Counted from the first letter of the stretch, positions 9,120 to 18,434 are shown. The stretch: 64,000 nucleotides of DNA from Flavobacterium ginsengisoli (GCF_029625315.1 NZ_CP121110.1:3419001-3483000); one strand, 5' to 3'. The notes: generated by a model from the sequence alone, not told the origin. Program-made: numbers and translations.

Positions 9120-9691
9120 ATGAAAAAAATTATCGTTTTCGCCTCAGGATCAGGAACTAACGCGGAGAACATTATAAAATATTTTTCGAACACCGAAATT
9201 GCGAAGGTTGTTTCGGTCTTTACAAATAATGCTTCGGCAAAAGTGATTGAAAGAGCAAAAAATCATCAAATTCGGTCGAAATCTTCTCAAAAAACGAACT
9301 TTTAGAAAGAAACGTACTACAAAAAGTGCAAGAAATCGACCCGGATTTGATAATTTTGGCTGGCTTTTTATTAAAGTTCCCAGAAAACATAATCGAACAA
9401 TATCCGAATAAAATAATCAACATTCATCCTGCCCTTTTACCAAGTTACGGAGGTAAAGGAATGTACGGAATGCACATACATAGAGCAATTGTAAATAATA
9501 AAGAAAAAGAAACCGGAATCTCTATTCATTATGTTAATGAAAACTATGATGAAGGCGGTATTATCTTTCAGGCAAATGTGGCACTAACCGATGAAGATAC
9601 TCCAGAAAGTGTTGCAGAGAAGATTCATGAGCTGGAACAAAAACATTTTCCAGAGATTATTCATAAATTGTTAGATTCAAATTTCAACTAA
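9120..9691 (+). CDS. purN: Phosphoribosylglycinamide formyltransferase (one frameshift, probably a sequence error)
   Basis: PurN adds the first formyl group from formyl-tetrahydrofolate in purine synthesis. The start is MKKIIVFASGSGTNAE with the glycine-rich substrate loop; catalytic residues follow in NIHPALLPSYGG and the GISIHYVNENYDEGGI block. The frame breaks near 9271-9276: TTCGGTC should be TTCCGGTC, giving HQIPVEIFSKNELL. Adding one base gives 191 codons including stop, the normal length. It is divergent from acpP and followed by rnhA 41 bp later, so the two may be cotranscribed. No biological reason for inactivation is apparent. Confidence 0.88.
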
Positions 9692-9732
9692 TCAAATCTC
9701 AATTTAAACAATCTACAATTTAAAATAATTAA

Positions 9733-10209
9733 ATGTCTCACGAAGTACATATATATACAGACGGCGCAGCAAAAGGCAATCCAGGAAATGGCGGTTATGG
9801 AGTCGTAATGGAATTAGTCGGAACACCACATAAAAAAGAATTTTACGAAGGTTTTCGTCTCACTACCAATAATAGAATGGAACTTCTAGCAGTAATTGTA
9901 GGTTTAGAAAAACTGAAAAAGCCAAACATGAAAGTCCTTGTGGTTTCAGATTCTAAATATGTAGTCGATTCTGTTGAAAAAAAATGGGTTTTCGGTTGGG
10001 AGAAAAAAGGATATAAAGACAAGAAAAATCCCGACCTCTGGAAACGTTTTTTAATTGCATATCGAAAACATCAAGTAGATTTTAAATGGATTAAAGGACA
10101 TAACAATCATCCGCAAAACGAACGTTGCGATCAATTGGCAGTTATGGCATCGATGCAACCGAAACTTTCTGTAGATGTCTACTACGAAACCATTGGTTCT
10201 AAAGAATAA
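9733..10209 (+). CDS. rnhA: Ribonuclease HI
   Basis: This 158-aa enzyme cuts the RNA strand of RNA-DNA hybrids and helps remove primers and R-loops. The first catalytic Asp is in YTDGAAKGNPG at residue 8, the Glu in TNNRMELLAVI near 51, the next Asp in VVSDSKYVVDS near 73, and the last acidic residue in HNNHPQNERCDQLA near the end. The basic handle region is present (KKWVFGWEKKGYKDKKNPDLW). A strong terminator lies directly after it. Confidence 0.95.
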   Translation: MSHEVHIYTDGAAKGNPGNGGYGVVMELVGTPHKKEFYEGFRLTTNNRMELLAVIVGLEKLKKPNMKVLVVSDSKYVVDSVEKKWVFGWEKKGYKDKKNPDLWKRFLIAYRKHQVDFKWIKGHNNHPQNERCDQLAVMASMQPKLSVDVYYETIGSKE

Positions 10210-10210
10210 A

Positions 10211-10242
10211 AAAAACGCATCAAATAATTGATGCGTTTTTTT
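10211..10242 (+). terminator. Bidirectional rho-independent terminator
   Basis: A perfect stem ACGCATCAA/TTGATGCGT with a 4-base loop is flanked by an A-run and a T-run. It ends rnhA and also serves the convergent membrane-protein gene. Confidence 0.85.
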
Positions 10243-10263
10243 GTACTAACTTAAATTTCTTAT

Positions 10264-10611
10264 TTACTCTTTATCTAAATCTTTTGCTGTTTTAAATCCA
10301 GTCAAAAGCCCGATTCCTGCCATTATAAAAATAATTGAAGGATAAACAGCTCCATCATCTAGAGAAGTATAAGTTGTAATTAACAACGCTAGAAAAATTC
10401 CAACTCCACTACCTATTAATAAGAAAGCTATATTGACAACAAATATTTTCCATGCTGGAACTCCGTTACCTCTTCCCTGCAAAAAAATACTAGCATCTAC
10501 TCCTTTTTCTATAAGAGCAAGTCGCTCTCTATTTCTTGTTGAATAAATTAAATAAACGATCCCGAAGATCATCAAAAAAAGACTTAGCGGTACTAAAACT
10601 TGTGGTCCCAT
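10264..10611 (-). CDS. Small membrane protein, DUF6249-like
   Basis: This 115-aa protein has three predicted membrane segments (about residues 4-22, 55-77 and 88-105). Between the first two lies a cytoplasmic stretch containing RERLALIEKGVDASIF, a pattern shared by many small Bacteroidota proteins with the DUF6249 label. Such genes often sit beside ECF sigma factors, and one is divergently transcribed 315 bp away here. Function is unknown; a role in signalling with that sigma factor is only suggested by the neighbourhood. Confidence 0.65.
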   Translation of the reverse strand: MGPQVLVPLSLFLMIFGIVYLIYSTRNRERLALIEKGVDASIFLQGRGNGVPAWKIFVVNIAFLLIGSGVGIFLALLITTYTSLDDGAVYPSIIFIMAGIGLLTGFKTAKDLDKE

Positions 10612-10926
10612 AATTTTATGTTTTTATAATTGATTGATACTCCATATGACGACACCTTTTAAATTGAGGTTACAGCTTTTTTGAAAAATTTTTAAATTTT
10701 AAATTTCAAACTTAAAAAATCACTGATTATCAGCTATTTTTGAATATATTTTTCGCAAACAAACTTTATCGAAGTCTTAAATTTTGACAAAGTATTATAC
10801 TCCTATATATGTACATATAACAAAATTGGAATTTTGAATTTGTATTTAGAATTCATGCTTAAAAAAAATAGAATTTATTTTCGAATTTCTTGTAACCTAA
10901 ATAAACAAACGGTCGTCCTATATAAT
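10612..10926. other. Divergent intergenic region, promoters not resolved
   Basis: AT-rich spacer between the DUF6249-like gene and the sigma-factor gene. A small palindrome TATATGTACATATA lies near 10805-10818. The sigma-gene frame is open back to 10834, but the segment before 10927 does not look like protein. I see no RNA gene here. Confidence 0.4.
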
Positions 10927-11514
10927 ATGAGCACAATACAAGATCAACATTATATCGATAAAGTTTTGCGGGGAGACACCAATGCATTTGGCGTTCTTGT
11001 AGATCGTTATAAGGATATGATCTTTACTTTGGCTCTAAAAATGGTTAAAAACCGTGAAGAAGCAGAAGAAGTTGCTCAAGACACCTTTATAAAGATTTAT
11101 AATTCGCTGACAAAATTTAAGGGAGATTCCAAATTTTCGACTTGGATTTACAAGATTGCTTATAATACATGTCTAGACCGTTTGAAAAAAAATAAAAAAG
11201 AAGATCTGAATATTTCTATTGATGATTTTTCTTCTCATTTAATTAAAACCATGGACAATGCTTTGAGCGCATTAGAAGAAAAAGAACGAAAGCAAACCAT
11301 TCAGAAATGTTTAAATTTATTGCCAAGCGATGAAAATTTTCTTTTGACCTTATTTTATTTTGATGATCAGAATTTGGAGGAAATTGGAAAGATCATGAAT
11401 ATATCGGCCAACAATGCCAAAGTAAAGTTATTTAGGAGCCGACAGAAATTAGCTGTAATTTTGAGACAGCAGTTAGAACCAGAAATAATAGAATGTTATG
11501 AAAGAGAGCGATAA
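10927..11514 (+). CDS. ECF-type RNA polymerase sigma factor
   Basis: The start was set at MSTIQDQHYIDKVL, since the 31 codons upstream are AT-rich and unlike the family. The 195-aa protein has sigma region 2 (about residues 15-85, with NREEAEEVAQDTFIKIY and FSTWIYKIAYNTCLDRLKK) and region 4 (about 120-180, with LEEIGKIMNISANNAKVKLFR). It lacks region 3, as ECF sigma factors do. It overlaps the next gene by 17 bp, which suggests coupled translation with a membrane regulator. The regulon is unknown. Confidence 0.9.
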   Translation: MSTIQDQHYIDKVLRGDTNAFGVLVDRYKDMIFTLALKMVKNREEAEEVAQDTFIKIYNSLTKFKGDSKFSTWIYKIAYNTCLDRLKKNKKEDLNISIDDFSSHLIKTMDNALSALEEKERKQTIQKCLNLLPSDENFLLTLFYFDDQNLEEIGKIMNISANNAKVKLFRSRQKLAVILRQQLEPEIIECYERER

Positions 11515-11893
11515 AAATATAGAACAACTTATTGAGAAAATGATGGCTGAAGAAAAACTGCAGTCGCCATCAATAGATTTTACTTCTAAAATAATGGCTG
11601 AAGTTCATCTTTTAGAAGAGAAAAAACTCAAAGCATACAAACCTTTAATTTCTAAACCAATCTGGATTTTAATGGGATTGGCTTTAATTGCTTTGGTGAT
11701 TTATGTTTCTCTATTTACCGCATCACAAAACAATTTGGAAATTGGCAAACAGTACGCCGATCAAGTGGCAAGTCTATTTTCAGGAATTCATTTTTCTAAA
11801 AATATCTTGTATGCCATCTTAATTGTTCCAATTATGATTCTGCTTCAGGTTGGAATTTTGAAGAATTATTTTGACAAAAAGTATCAATTATAA
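11498..11893 (+). CDS. Putative membrane-bound anti-sigma partner
   Basis: This 131-aa protein overlaps the end of the sigma-factor gene. An acidic N-terminal 50 residues (with repeated KIMAEV-like heptads) precede two membrane segments at about 53-71 and 101-119. This layout, a cytoplasmic N-terminus tied to the membrane and cotranscribed with an ECF sigma factor, fits an anti-sigma factor. I see no zinc-binding HxxxCxxC motif, so the assignment is by context. Confidence 0.55.
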   Translation: MKESDKNIEQLIEKMMAEEKLQSPSIDFTSKIMAEVHLLEEKKLKAYKPLISKPIWILMGLALIALVIYVSLFTASQNNLEIGKQYADQVASLFSGIHFSKNILYAILIVPIMILLQVGILKNYFDKKYQL

Positions 11894-11901
11894 ATTTAAA
11901 G

Positions 11902-12804
11902 ATGAGAAACAAAACGACAACTTTTAAACAAGTTCTAAAAGCAAAAAGAATACCCATATATATTCTCTTAATGTTGCTGTTTTTTATCACTACTCATACA
12001 TCAGCAACTCCATCAAACTTTACCACTAAAGACGTAAAATTTGTTAGCGAGGGCATTTCACTCGCTGGAACTATTTTTACGCCTAACAACATGCAAGCTG
12101 CTGTTGTGATTGTTCACGGATCTGGACAGGAAAAAAGAATGATAGACTTTGCTACAACTCTAGCCAATAATGGAATTGCAGTCTTAACATATGACAAACG
12201 TGGAGTCGGAGAATCAGGTGGCGTATATGCTGGACCAGAAGTAGGAACTAATAATGTCGATTTCTCAAACCTAACTCTTTTGTCTTTAGATGCAAGTGCA
12301 GCTGTAAACACTTTGTCAAAATATTTATCAAATGACAAAATATCAATTGGCCTTATAGGCGGTAGTCAAGCTGGATGGATAATTCCATTGGCTGCAGAAA
12401 AAAATAAGAAAGTCAAATTTATGACCATATTTAGCGGAGCTCTTATCACGGTTAAAGAACAATTGAGATTCCAATTTTATACAAATGGGAATCAAGATTT
12501 TTGGAATACGCATTCAGAAGAAGAGGCAAGAAAGCACGTATTCAATGATCCAGACAAATATGAGTTTATTGATACAAATCCAAACGACATTCTTTCTAAA
12601 TTATCAATTCCAGGATTTTGGATTTTTGGAGGCAAAGACATTCAAGTTCCAGTTAAACTATCAATCGAATATCTCGATGCATTAAAATCTAAAGAGAAAC
12701 CTTATGAATATAAATTATTTCCAAACTTGGGTCACAATACAGCATTTTCAAACTCTGAAGAACCTATGAAGGATGCAATCAATTGGATTAAAAATATAAA
12801 ATAA
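11902..12804 (+). CDS. Alpha/beta-fold hydrolase, secreted or membrane-anchored
   Basis: This 300-aa protein has an N-terminal hydrophobic segment (residues about 18-36) acting as signal peptide or anchor. The fold markers are VIVHGSGQEKR (oxyanion loop), TYDKRGVGESGG, the nucleophile elbow GGSQAG near residue 152, the acid in GGKDIQVPV near 250, and a histidine in LGHNTAF near 277. It is related to Bacteroidota hydrolases of the dienelactone-hydrolase/esterase type. Its substrate is unknown. It begins 8 bp after the putative anti-sigma gene, so it may belong to the sigma operon. Confidence 0.8.
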   Translation: MRNKTTTFKQVLKAKRIPIYILLMLLFFITTHTSATPSNFTTKDVKFVSEGISLAGTIFTPNNMQAAVVIVHGSGQEKRMIDFATTLANNGIAVLTYDKRGVGESGGVYAGPEVGTNNVDFSNLTLLSLDASAAVNTLSKYLSNDKISIGLIGGSQAGWIIPLAAEKNKKVKFMTIFSGALITVKEQLRFQFYTNGNQDFWNTHSEEEARKHVFNDPDKYEFIDTNPNDILSKLSIPGFWIFGGKDIQVPVKLSIEYLDALKSKEKPYEYKLFPNLGHNTAFSNSEEPMKDAINWIKNIK

Positions 12805-13104
12805 TTTAAGGAATCGTACGCAAAGAATTTTTCGTGTTTTAATCGAAAAAAGAAAAACTTCTTCATTTAAAAAAACAAGACAGAAGAATGAGCTGTAAAT
12901 TATTCGCAATTATTTTCAAAAAAGTTGCATCTTAAATTCAAAAAACCTATTATAAACACTGCGAAAAATCAATTTTAATTCATTCATTTACAATAGTTTT
13001 ACTTCGAAAATACCTTCATTTTTTTAAGAAAATTTTGAGACCCTAAACCGTTGCAAGATTGTAACTTATGAAGTATCTTTGCACCCTAATTCGAAATTCA
13101 TAAA
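12805..13104. other. Intergenic region with the kinase promoter
   Basis: AT-rich spacer with no ORF of interest. It ends in the well-formed promoter listed next. Nothing else is recognised. Confidence 0.4.
13051..13081 (+). promoter_or_regulatory. Promoter of the PfkB-family kinase gene
   Basis: The -33 TTG (13051-13053) and -7 TATCTTTG (13074-13081, consensus TAnnTTTG) are 20 bases apart. Transcription would begin about 18 bp before the ATG. Confidence 0.65.
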
Positions 13105-14028
13105 ATGAATAAACTATTGATTGTTGGAACAGTTGCTTTCGACGCGATTGAAACTCCTTTCGGAAAAACAGATAAAATATTAGGTGGTGCTGCAACGTAT
13201 ATTGGTTTATCAGCTTCATTTTTTAACTTGCAATCGGCCATTGTTTCTGTAGTTGGCGACGATTTCCCTCAAGAACATTTAGATCTTTTAACTTCAAAAA
13301 ATATTGATATCTCTGGTATTGAAATTGTAAAAGGAGGAAAGACTTTTTTCTGGAGCGGTTTATACCACAACGATTTAAATTCTAGAGACACTCTTGTAAC
13401 AGAGCTGAATGTTTTAGCTGATTTCCAGCCAAAAGTTCCTCAAAACTACAAAGATGCTGATGTTGTGATGTTAGGAAACTTACATCCACTAGTACAAAGC
13501 AGTGTTTTAGATCAGATGGAGAAAAAACCAAAATTAGTAGTTTTAGATACTATGAACTTTTGGATGGACTGCGCTCTTCCAGAATTATTAGACGTTATTA
13601 AACGTGTAGATGTTATTACAATCAATGACGAAGAAGCTAGACAACTTTCTGGCGAATATTCATTAGTAAAAGCAGCTGCGAAAATCCAAGATATGGGGCC
13701 AAAATATGTGGTCATCAAAAAAGGAGAACACGGAGCACTTTTATTCCACAACAGAGAAGTTTTCTTTGCACCAGCTTTACCATTAGAAGATGTTTTTGAT
13801 CCAACTGGAGCTGGAGACACTTTCGCAGGTGGTTTCTCTGGATTTATTGCACAGAGCGAAAACATTTCATTCAACAACATGAAGAATGCAATTATTTACG
13901 GTTCAAATTTAGCTTCGTTCTGCGTAGAAAAATTTGGAACTGAAAGGATGGAATCATTAAGCAAAGCCGAAGTAGCGATTCGATTACAGCAATTTAAGTC
14001 GTTAACTCAGTTTGACATAGAAATATAA
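13105..14028 (+). CDS. PfkB-family sugar or nucleoside kinase
   Basis: This 307-aa kinase has the PfkB layout: an N-terminal glycine-rich GGAATYIGLSAS segment near residue 28 and the ATP-site signature DPTGAGDTFAGGF near 233, where the Asp is the catalytic base. The exact substrate cannot be read off; Flavobacterial members are often labelled sugar or adenosine kinases. It is monocistronic with its own promoter and a terminator before purF. Its location next to purF may hint at a nucleoside substrate, but this is weak. Confidence 0.85.
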   Translation: MNKLLIVGTVAFDAIETPFGKTDKILGGAATYIGLSASFFNLQSAIVSVVGDDFPQEHLDLLTSKNIDISGIEIVKGGKTFFWSGLYHNDLNSRDTLVTELNVLADFQPKVPQNYKDADVVMLGNLHPLVQSSVLDQMEKKPKLVVLDTMNFWMDCALPELLDVIKRVDVITINDEEARQLSGEYSLVKAAAKIQDMGPKYVVIKKGEHGALLFHNREVFFAPALPLEDVFDPTGAGDTFAGGFSGFIAQSENISFNNMKNAIIYGSNLASFCVEKFGTERMESLSKAEVAIRLQQFKSLTQFDIEI

Positions 14029-14034
14029 TGCCTA

Positions 14035-14062
14035 AGAGCCTCGATAAAACGGGGCTTTTTTA
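14035..14062 (+). terminator. Terminator after the PfkB-family kinase
   Basis: Stem AGCCTCG/CGGGGCT (one G-T pair) with a short A-rich loop is followed by TTTTTAT, 9 bp after the stop codon. Confidence 0.7.
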
Positions 14063-14108
14063 TTACGAATACACACAACTTACAACAACACACAAATAAC
14101 AAAAAACA

Positions 14109-16008
14109 ATGAGCGACGCTTTAAAACACGAATGTGGTATAGCCTTAGTTAGACTACTAAAACCGCTTGAATATTATAAAGAAAAATACGGAACTGCTTT
14201 CTACGGAATCCAGAAAATGTATTTAATGATGGAAAAACAGCACAACCGCGGACAAGACGGTGCTGGTTTTGCAAGCATTAAATTTGATGTTGAACCTGGA
14301 CAGCGCTACATTAGCCGAGTTCGTTCTAATCATTCGCAACCAATCCAAGATGTTTTCAAACAAATCAATGAGCGCGTTAGCGAAGAACTAAAAGCGCATC
14401 CAGAACTTGGAGACGACATGAAAGAACTAAAAGCAAACATTCCTTATGTTGGAGAATTGTTTTTAGGTCATGTTCGCTACGGAACTTTTGGAAAAAACAG
14501 CATCGAAAGCGTTCACCCATTTTTGCGTCAAAGCAACTGGATGCACCGTAACTTGATTTTGGCAGGAAACTTTAATATGACAAATGTTAAAGAACTTTTC
14601 GAAAATCTAGTTGAATTAGGTCAGCATCCAAAAGAAATGGCTGATACTGTTACTGTAATGGAAAAAATTGGTCACTTCTTAGATAAGGAAGTAATGCAAC
14701 TTTACCAAGACTGTAAAGCTGAAGGATATTCTAAAAGAGATGCTTCGCCAGTAATTGCAGAACGTTTGGATATTGCTAAAATCTTAGCTCGTTCGGCTAA
14801 AAACCTAGATGGTGGTTATGCTATGGCTGGTTTATTAGGTCATGGTGATGCTTTTGTTTTTAGAGATCCAGCAGGAATTCGTCCAGCTTATTTTTATCAA
14901 GATGATGAAGTAGTGGTTGTAGCTTCTGAAAGACCTGTTATTCAAACTGTATTTAATGTTCCTTTTGAAAGCGTTCAGGAAATTGATCCAGGAAATGCTT
15001 TGATTATCAAGAAAAACGGAAAAGTTACCATGAATCAAATCTTGGAACCAACTGTTAAAAAAGCTTGTTCATTCGAAAGAATTTATTTCTCAAGAGGAAG
15101 TGACGCTGAAATTTATCAAGAACGTAAAGACTTAGGAAAATTAATTTTACCTGCTGTTCTTAAAGCAATTGACAGCGATACAGATAACACTGTTTTCTCT
15201 TATATTCCAAATACAGCTGAAACTTCATTTTATGGTTTAGTTGAAGCTGCTCAGGATTTCCTAAATCAGAGAAAAAACAATTATATTCTAGAAAATAGAA
15301 ATACGTTAACCGCTGAAACACTTCAGGAACTTTTAGCTGTAAAAATACGTACAGAGAAAGTTGCTATTAAAGATGCTAAACTTAGAACCTTTATTACAGA
15401 AGATAGCAGCCGTGACGATTTAGTGGCTCACGTTTACGATGTTACATACGGTGTAATTAAACCAGAAGATAATTTAGTAATTATTGACGATAGTATTGTT
15501 CGTGGTACTACATTGAAAATGAGTATCATTAAAATGATGGATCGTTTGAAACCAAAACGTATCGTAATCGTTTCATCTGCTCCACAAATTCGTTACCCAG
15601 ATTGTTACGGAATTGATATGGCAAAACTAGAAGGTTTAGTTGCTTTTAGAGCAAGCACTTGCTTTATTAAAAGAAAGAAACCTTTACCATATTGTAGATG
15701 AAGTTTATGCAAAATGTAAAGCTCAAGAAAATTTCCTTGATAAAGATGTTGTAAACTATGTAACAGCAATTTACGACCAATTTACACCAGACGAAATTTC
15801 AGATAAGATTGCAGAAATGTTAAGCTCACCGGAAATCAATGCTGAAGTAAAAATTATTTTCCAAACAGTAGATGACCTTCATAAAGCTTGTCCTAAAAAT
15901 TTAGGTGACTGGTATTTCACTGGAGACTACCCTACTCCAGGTGGAAATCGAGTTGTAAACCGTGCTTTTATGAATTTTTACGAAGGGAAAGACGCTAGAG
16001 CGTATTAA
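14109..16008 (+). CDS. purF: Amidophosphoribosyltransferase (one frameshift, probably a sequence error)
   Basis: PurF makes phosphoribosylamine from PRPP and glutamine, the committed step of purine synthesis. The catalytic Cys is expected near the N-terminus and is seen in HECGIALVRL (Cys 9); the glutaminase domain has NRGQDGAGFASI, and the PRPP-binding motif is VIIDDSIVRGTT near residue 460. The frame breaks at 15651-15656 (GCAAGC); reading GCAGC gives GLVAFRAALALLKERN and 633 codons including stop. The C-terminal part ends in NFYEGKDARAY. The Bacteroidota protein is longer than E. coli PurF, consistent with this length. Confidence 0.9.
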
Positions 16009-16107
16009 TAAAATACTAATAAAAGGTTAAATTGTGCATTTCATCGGTTTTTTTGCCGTTCATCCTATTTCTTTGGTGAAATTGAAAAGCTATGATACTT
16101 TTGAGAT

Positions 16108-16178
16108 ACCATAACATTAGTAGGTTAAGTTTATGGTAGATTTGGGGCAAAAAGGGTGGAAGCAATTCCACCTTTTTT
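16108..16178 (+). ncRNA. Small RNA, array copy 1
   Basis: A -33 TTTG (16072-16075) and -7 TACTTTTG (16096-16103) place the transcript start about 5 bases downstream at the conserved ACCATAAC. The RNA has a 5' hairpin (ACCATAA/TTATGGT, about 16-base loop), a conserved linker AGATTTGGGGC, and a terminator hairpin GGTGGAA/TTCCACC followed by six Ts. The terminator stem carries T-A pairs where copies 2 and 3 have C-G, which preserves pairing. Confidence 0.8.
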
Positions 16179-16291
16179 ATTGGAATTAACTCAACCAATT
16201 TATAAACAACCTATTACATCTCTTAATCGGATATACTTACCTTTCATCTGAAAAATTTTCTTCACAATATTATCTGCCATACATTTACTAA

Positions 16292-16361
16292 ACCATAACA
16301 TTAGTAGGTTAGTTTATGGTAGATTTGGGGCAAAAAAGGCGGAGTAACATCCGCCTTTTTT
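16292..16361 (+). ncRNA. Small RNA, array copy 2
   Basis: The -7-like element TACATTTA (16280-16287) ends 5 bases before the conserved start. The 70-nt RNA has the same 5' hairpin and AGATTTGGGGC linker as copy 1, then terminator stem GGCGGA/TCCGCC with a GTAACA loop and a T-run. It lacks one A in the 5' loop compared with copies 1 and 4. Confidence 0.8.
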
Positions 16362-16475
16362 ATTTTTTAAAACTTAAAAACCTGTAAATCAGCCAATTAA
16401 AAACACTTCATCGAGTATAATTGCCTTTCATCTAAAAAATTTTCTTTATAAAAATACCTGCCATACATTTACTGA

Positions 16476-16545
16476 ACCATAACATTAGTAGGTTAGTTTA
16501 TGGTAGATTTGGGGCAAAAAAGGCGGAGTAACATCCGCCTTTTTT
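16476..16545 (+). ncRNA. Small RNA, array copy 3
   Basis: Its RNA part is identical to copy 2 over the 70 nt as far as I can read, preceded by the same TACATTTA element (5 bases before the start). Upstream sequence resembles that of copy 2 but with several substitutions, so the transcribed part is better conserved than the spacer. Confidence 0.8.
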
Positions 16546-16658
16546 ATTGAAATAAATTCATGATTTTCAAAAACAAGCTTTATACGTCTTTAATCGGATA
16601 TTGTTGCTTTTTATCTGATAAGTTTCTATGAAAAAAATATCCGCCATACCTTTACAAG

Positions 16659-16729
16659 ACCATAACATTAGTAGGTTAAGTTTATGGTAGATTTGGGGCA
16701 AAAAAGGTGGAAGAATTTCCACCTTTTTT
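16659..16729 (+). ncRNA. Small RNA, array copy 4
   Basis: The promoter element TACCTTTA (16647-16654) again ends 5 bases before ACCATAAC. The 5' hairpin and linker match copy 1. The terminator stem GGTGGAA/TTCCACC has a different loop, so stem pairing is kept while the loop drifts. It is the last unit before the sodA terminator. Confidence 0.8.
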
Positions 16730-16800
16730 ATTTTTCTTTTTTTGAGAGAATAGATGAAAGAAAATAGAACAAAGATTATAGACGAAATATGTACAGATAA

Positions 16801-16832
16801 AAAAAAGACGAGCACAGTGCTCGTCTTTTTTC
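16801..16832 (-). terminator. Bidirectional terminator after sodA
   Basis: A perfect 8-bp GC-rich stem GACGAGCA/TGCTCGTC is flanked by AAAAAA and TTTTTT. It lies 22 bp from the sodA stop and also insulates the small-RNA array. Confidence 0.85.
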
Positions 16833-16853
16833 TTTATTCTTTACTCTATTTTC

Positions 16854-17465
16854 TTATTTGTCTAAAGCAAATCTTCTAGCAACTTCTGTCCAGTTAATTA
16901 CACTGAAGAAAGCTTCAATATAATCTGGTCTTCTGTTTTGGTAGTTTAAGTAGTAAGCGTGCTCCCAAACATCCATTCCTAAGATTGGAGTTCCACCGTG
17001 ACCAGCAACTTCTGGCATTAATGGATTATCTTGATTTGGAGTACCTACAACTTCTAATTTTCCTCCTTTTTGAACTGTTAACCAAGCCCATCCAGAACCA
17101 AATTGTGTTGCGCCAGCTTTAGCAAATTTTGCTTTAAATTCTTCGAAAGATCCGAAAGAAGCTTCAATTGCAGCCAATAAATCTCCTGTTGGCAAACCTC
17201 CTCCGTTTGGAGACATTACAGTCCAGAACAAGTTGTGGTTGTAGAAACCTCCACCATTGTTACGAACTGCAGCGTTAGATTTATCTAAATTGATTAAGAT
17301 ATTTTCGATTGTTTTTCCCTCTAAATCTGTTCCAGCGATTGCTGCGTTAAGATTTGTAGTATATGCATTGTGATGCTTTGTATGGTGGATTTCCATTGTA
17401 CGCGCATCAATATGTGGTTCTAATGCATCGTATGCATATGGTAATTGTGGTAATTCAAAAGCCAT
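16854..17465 (-). CDS. sodA: Superoxide dismutase, Fe/Mn family
   Basis: This 203-aa cytoplasmic enzyme converts superoxide to peroxide and oxygen. The four metal ligands are visible: His in [12 protein letters not shown] (near residue 27), His in [10 protein letters not shown] (near 76), and Asp and His in [13 protein letters not shown] (near 165-169). The family signature DxWEHAYY is intact. Metal preference cannot be fixed by eye. The gene is monocistronic with a clear -7 element and a strong terminator. Confidence 0.95.
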   Translation of the reverse strand: MAFELPQLPYAYDALEPHIDARTMEIHHTKHHNAYTTNLNAAIAGTDLEGKTIENILINLDKSNAAVRNNGGGFYNHNLFWTVMSPNGGGLPTGDLLAAIEASFGSFEEFKAKFAKAGATQFGSGWAWLTVQKGGKLEVVGTPNQDNPLMPEVAGHGGTPILGMDVWEHAYYLNYQNRRPDYIEAFFSVINWTEVARRFALDK

Positions 17466-17502
17466 GGTATTATGATTTTTATGGTTTATAAATAATTTAT
17501 CC

Positions 17503-17510
17503 CAAATTTA
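17503..17510 (-). promoter_or_regulatory. -7 promoter element of sodA
   Basis: On the minus strand TAAATTTG fits TAnnTTTG exactly, about 38 bp upstream of the ATG. A matching -33 element is not obvious. Confidence 0.5.
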
Positions 17511-17605
17511 GACATTTAACTTTGGAATTGAAAATACTATTTCGTTATAATTGAATTTAATTAACTGATAATTTACATTTTTATCACATAAACACCTGAA
17601 AATCT

Positions 17606-18283
17606 TTATTTTCCATTAAAAGTTGTCATAGTGTTTTCTAGACCTGCTGTTCCAAAAGTTCTAATTATTTCGGCAGAGGTTTCTAAACGTTCTGGCAGTT
17701 TTGCTTCTTCTTCAGCATTCCATTCTCCTAAAACATAATCCACCTGCTGTCCTTTTTTGAATTGATCACTGATCCCGAATCTAAAACGAGTATAATTTTG
17801 TGTATTTAAAACCAAATTGATGTTTTTAAGTCCGTTATGGCCTCCATCACTTCCTTTTGGCTTGATTCTAATTGTTCCGAATGACAGGTTTAAATCGTCT
17901 GTAATGACCAAAATATTCTCTAGCGGAATATTCTCTTTATCCATCCAATATTTTACCGCTTTACCGCTTAAATTCATGTAAGTGTTTGGCTTTAAAAGAA
18001 AAAAGGTTCTTCCTTTAAATTTGTATTCTGCCATTGAACCTAATTTTACGGTTTCGAATGAAAGACTTTCTTTTTTAGCTAAAAAATCAAGCACTTTAAA
18101 TCCGATATTATGTCTCGTGTTTACGTATTCAGCTCCGATATTTCCTAATCCTACGATTAAATATTTTTTACTCACGTTTTTTATATTGTTTTTTTGGTGT
18201 TCGTGAACCTCCAGTTTCATAATGTCTTCTGCGTTCTCTTCTTTTGGTATTGATGAAAACAGTTTTGTTATCCATTTTATCAT
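17606..18283 (-). CDS. pth: Peptidyl-tRNA hydrolase
   Basis: This 225-aa enzyme frees tRNA from peptidyl-tRNA lost by ribosomes. The catalytic core starts at KKYLIVGLGNIGAEYVNTRHNIG near residue 40, including the catalytic His; later motifs are LLKPNTYMNLSGKAV, DDLNLSFGTIRIKPKGSDGGHNG and FRFGI. A basic 38-residue N-terminal extension precedes the core. A start just before the core is possible but no ATG is well placed, so the longer form is kept. The rplY gene lies upstream on the same strand, in the common bacterial neighbourhood. Confidence 0.93.
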   Translation of the reverse strand: MIKWITKLFSSIPKEENAEDIMKLEVHEHQKNNIKNVSKKYLIVGLGNIGAEYVNTRHNIGFKVLDFLAKKESLSFETVKLGSMAEYKFKGRTFFLLKPNTYMNLSGKAVKYWMDKENIPLENILVITDDLNLSFGTIRIKPKGSDGGHNGLKNINLVLNTQNYTRFRFGISDQFKKGQQVDYVLGEWNAEEEAKLPERLETSAEIIRTFGTAGLENTMTTFNGK

Positions 18284-18434
18284 TAGGCAAAAATAGGACT
18301 AATTATTTTTAACCGCAAAGAGCGCGAAGGATTTACGCTAAGAAATAGTTTCTATCGAGATGTGCAAAGAACACAAAAAGAGTTCTCTCGCAGGTTAGTT
18401 GATCATACCGATTTATCTTGATTCCTTATTTCGT

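Larger units (their letters stand above)
16072..16729 (+). repeat. Tandem array of four ~184-bp units, each a small-RNA gene
   Basis: Four copies of a promoter plus 70-71-nt RNA gene start at 16108, 16292, 16476 and 16659, giving spacings of 184, 184 and 183 bp. The RNA parts are nearly identical. The upstream parts also align in units 2-4, with shared CTTTCATCT-like and GCCATACmTTTAC blocks. The array fills the whole purF-sodA gap and has no coding potential of its own; short minus-strand ORFs here only mirror the repeat. Confidence 0.85.

Noticed and set aside
16072..16729. A CRISPR array at the regular 184-bp repeats
   Set aside because: Repeat units are too long, the conserved part is a 70-nt RNA with promoter and terminator, and the spacers are themselves similar; there are no cas genes.
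16016..16815. Two short minus-strand frames with a shared KVELLPPFLPQIYHK stretch
   Set aside because: The shared stretch is just the antisense of the small-RNA repeat; no start, terminator or composition supports a gene.
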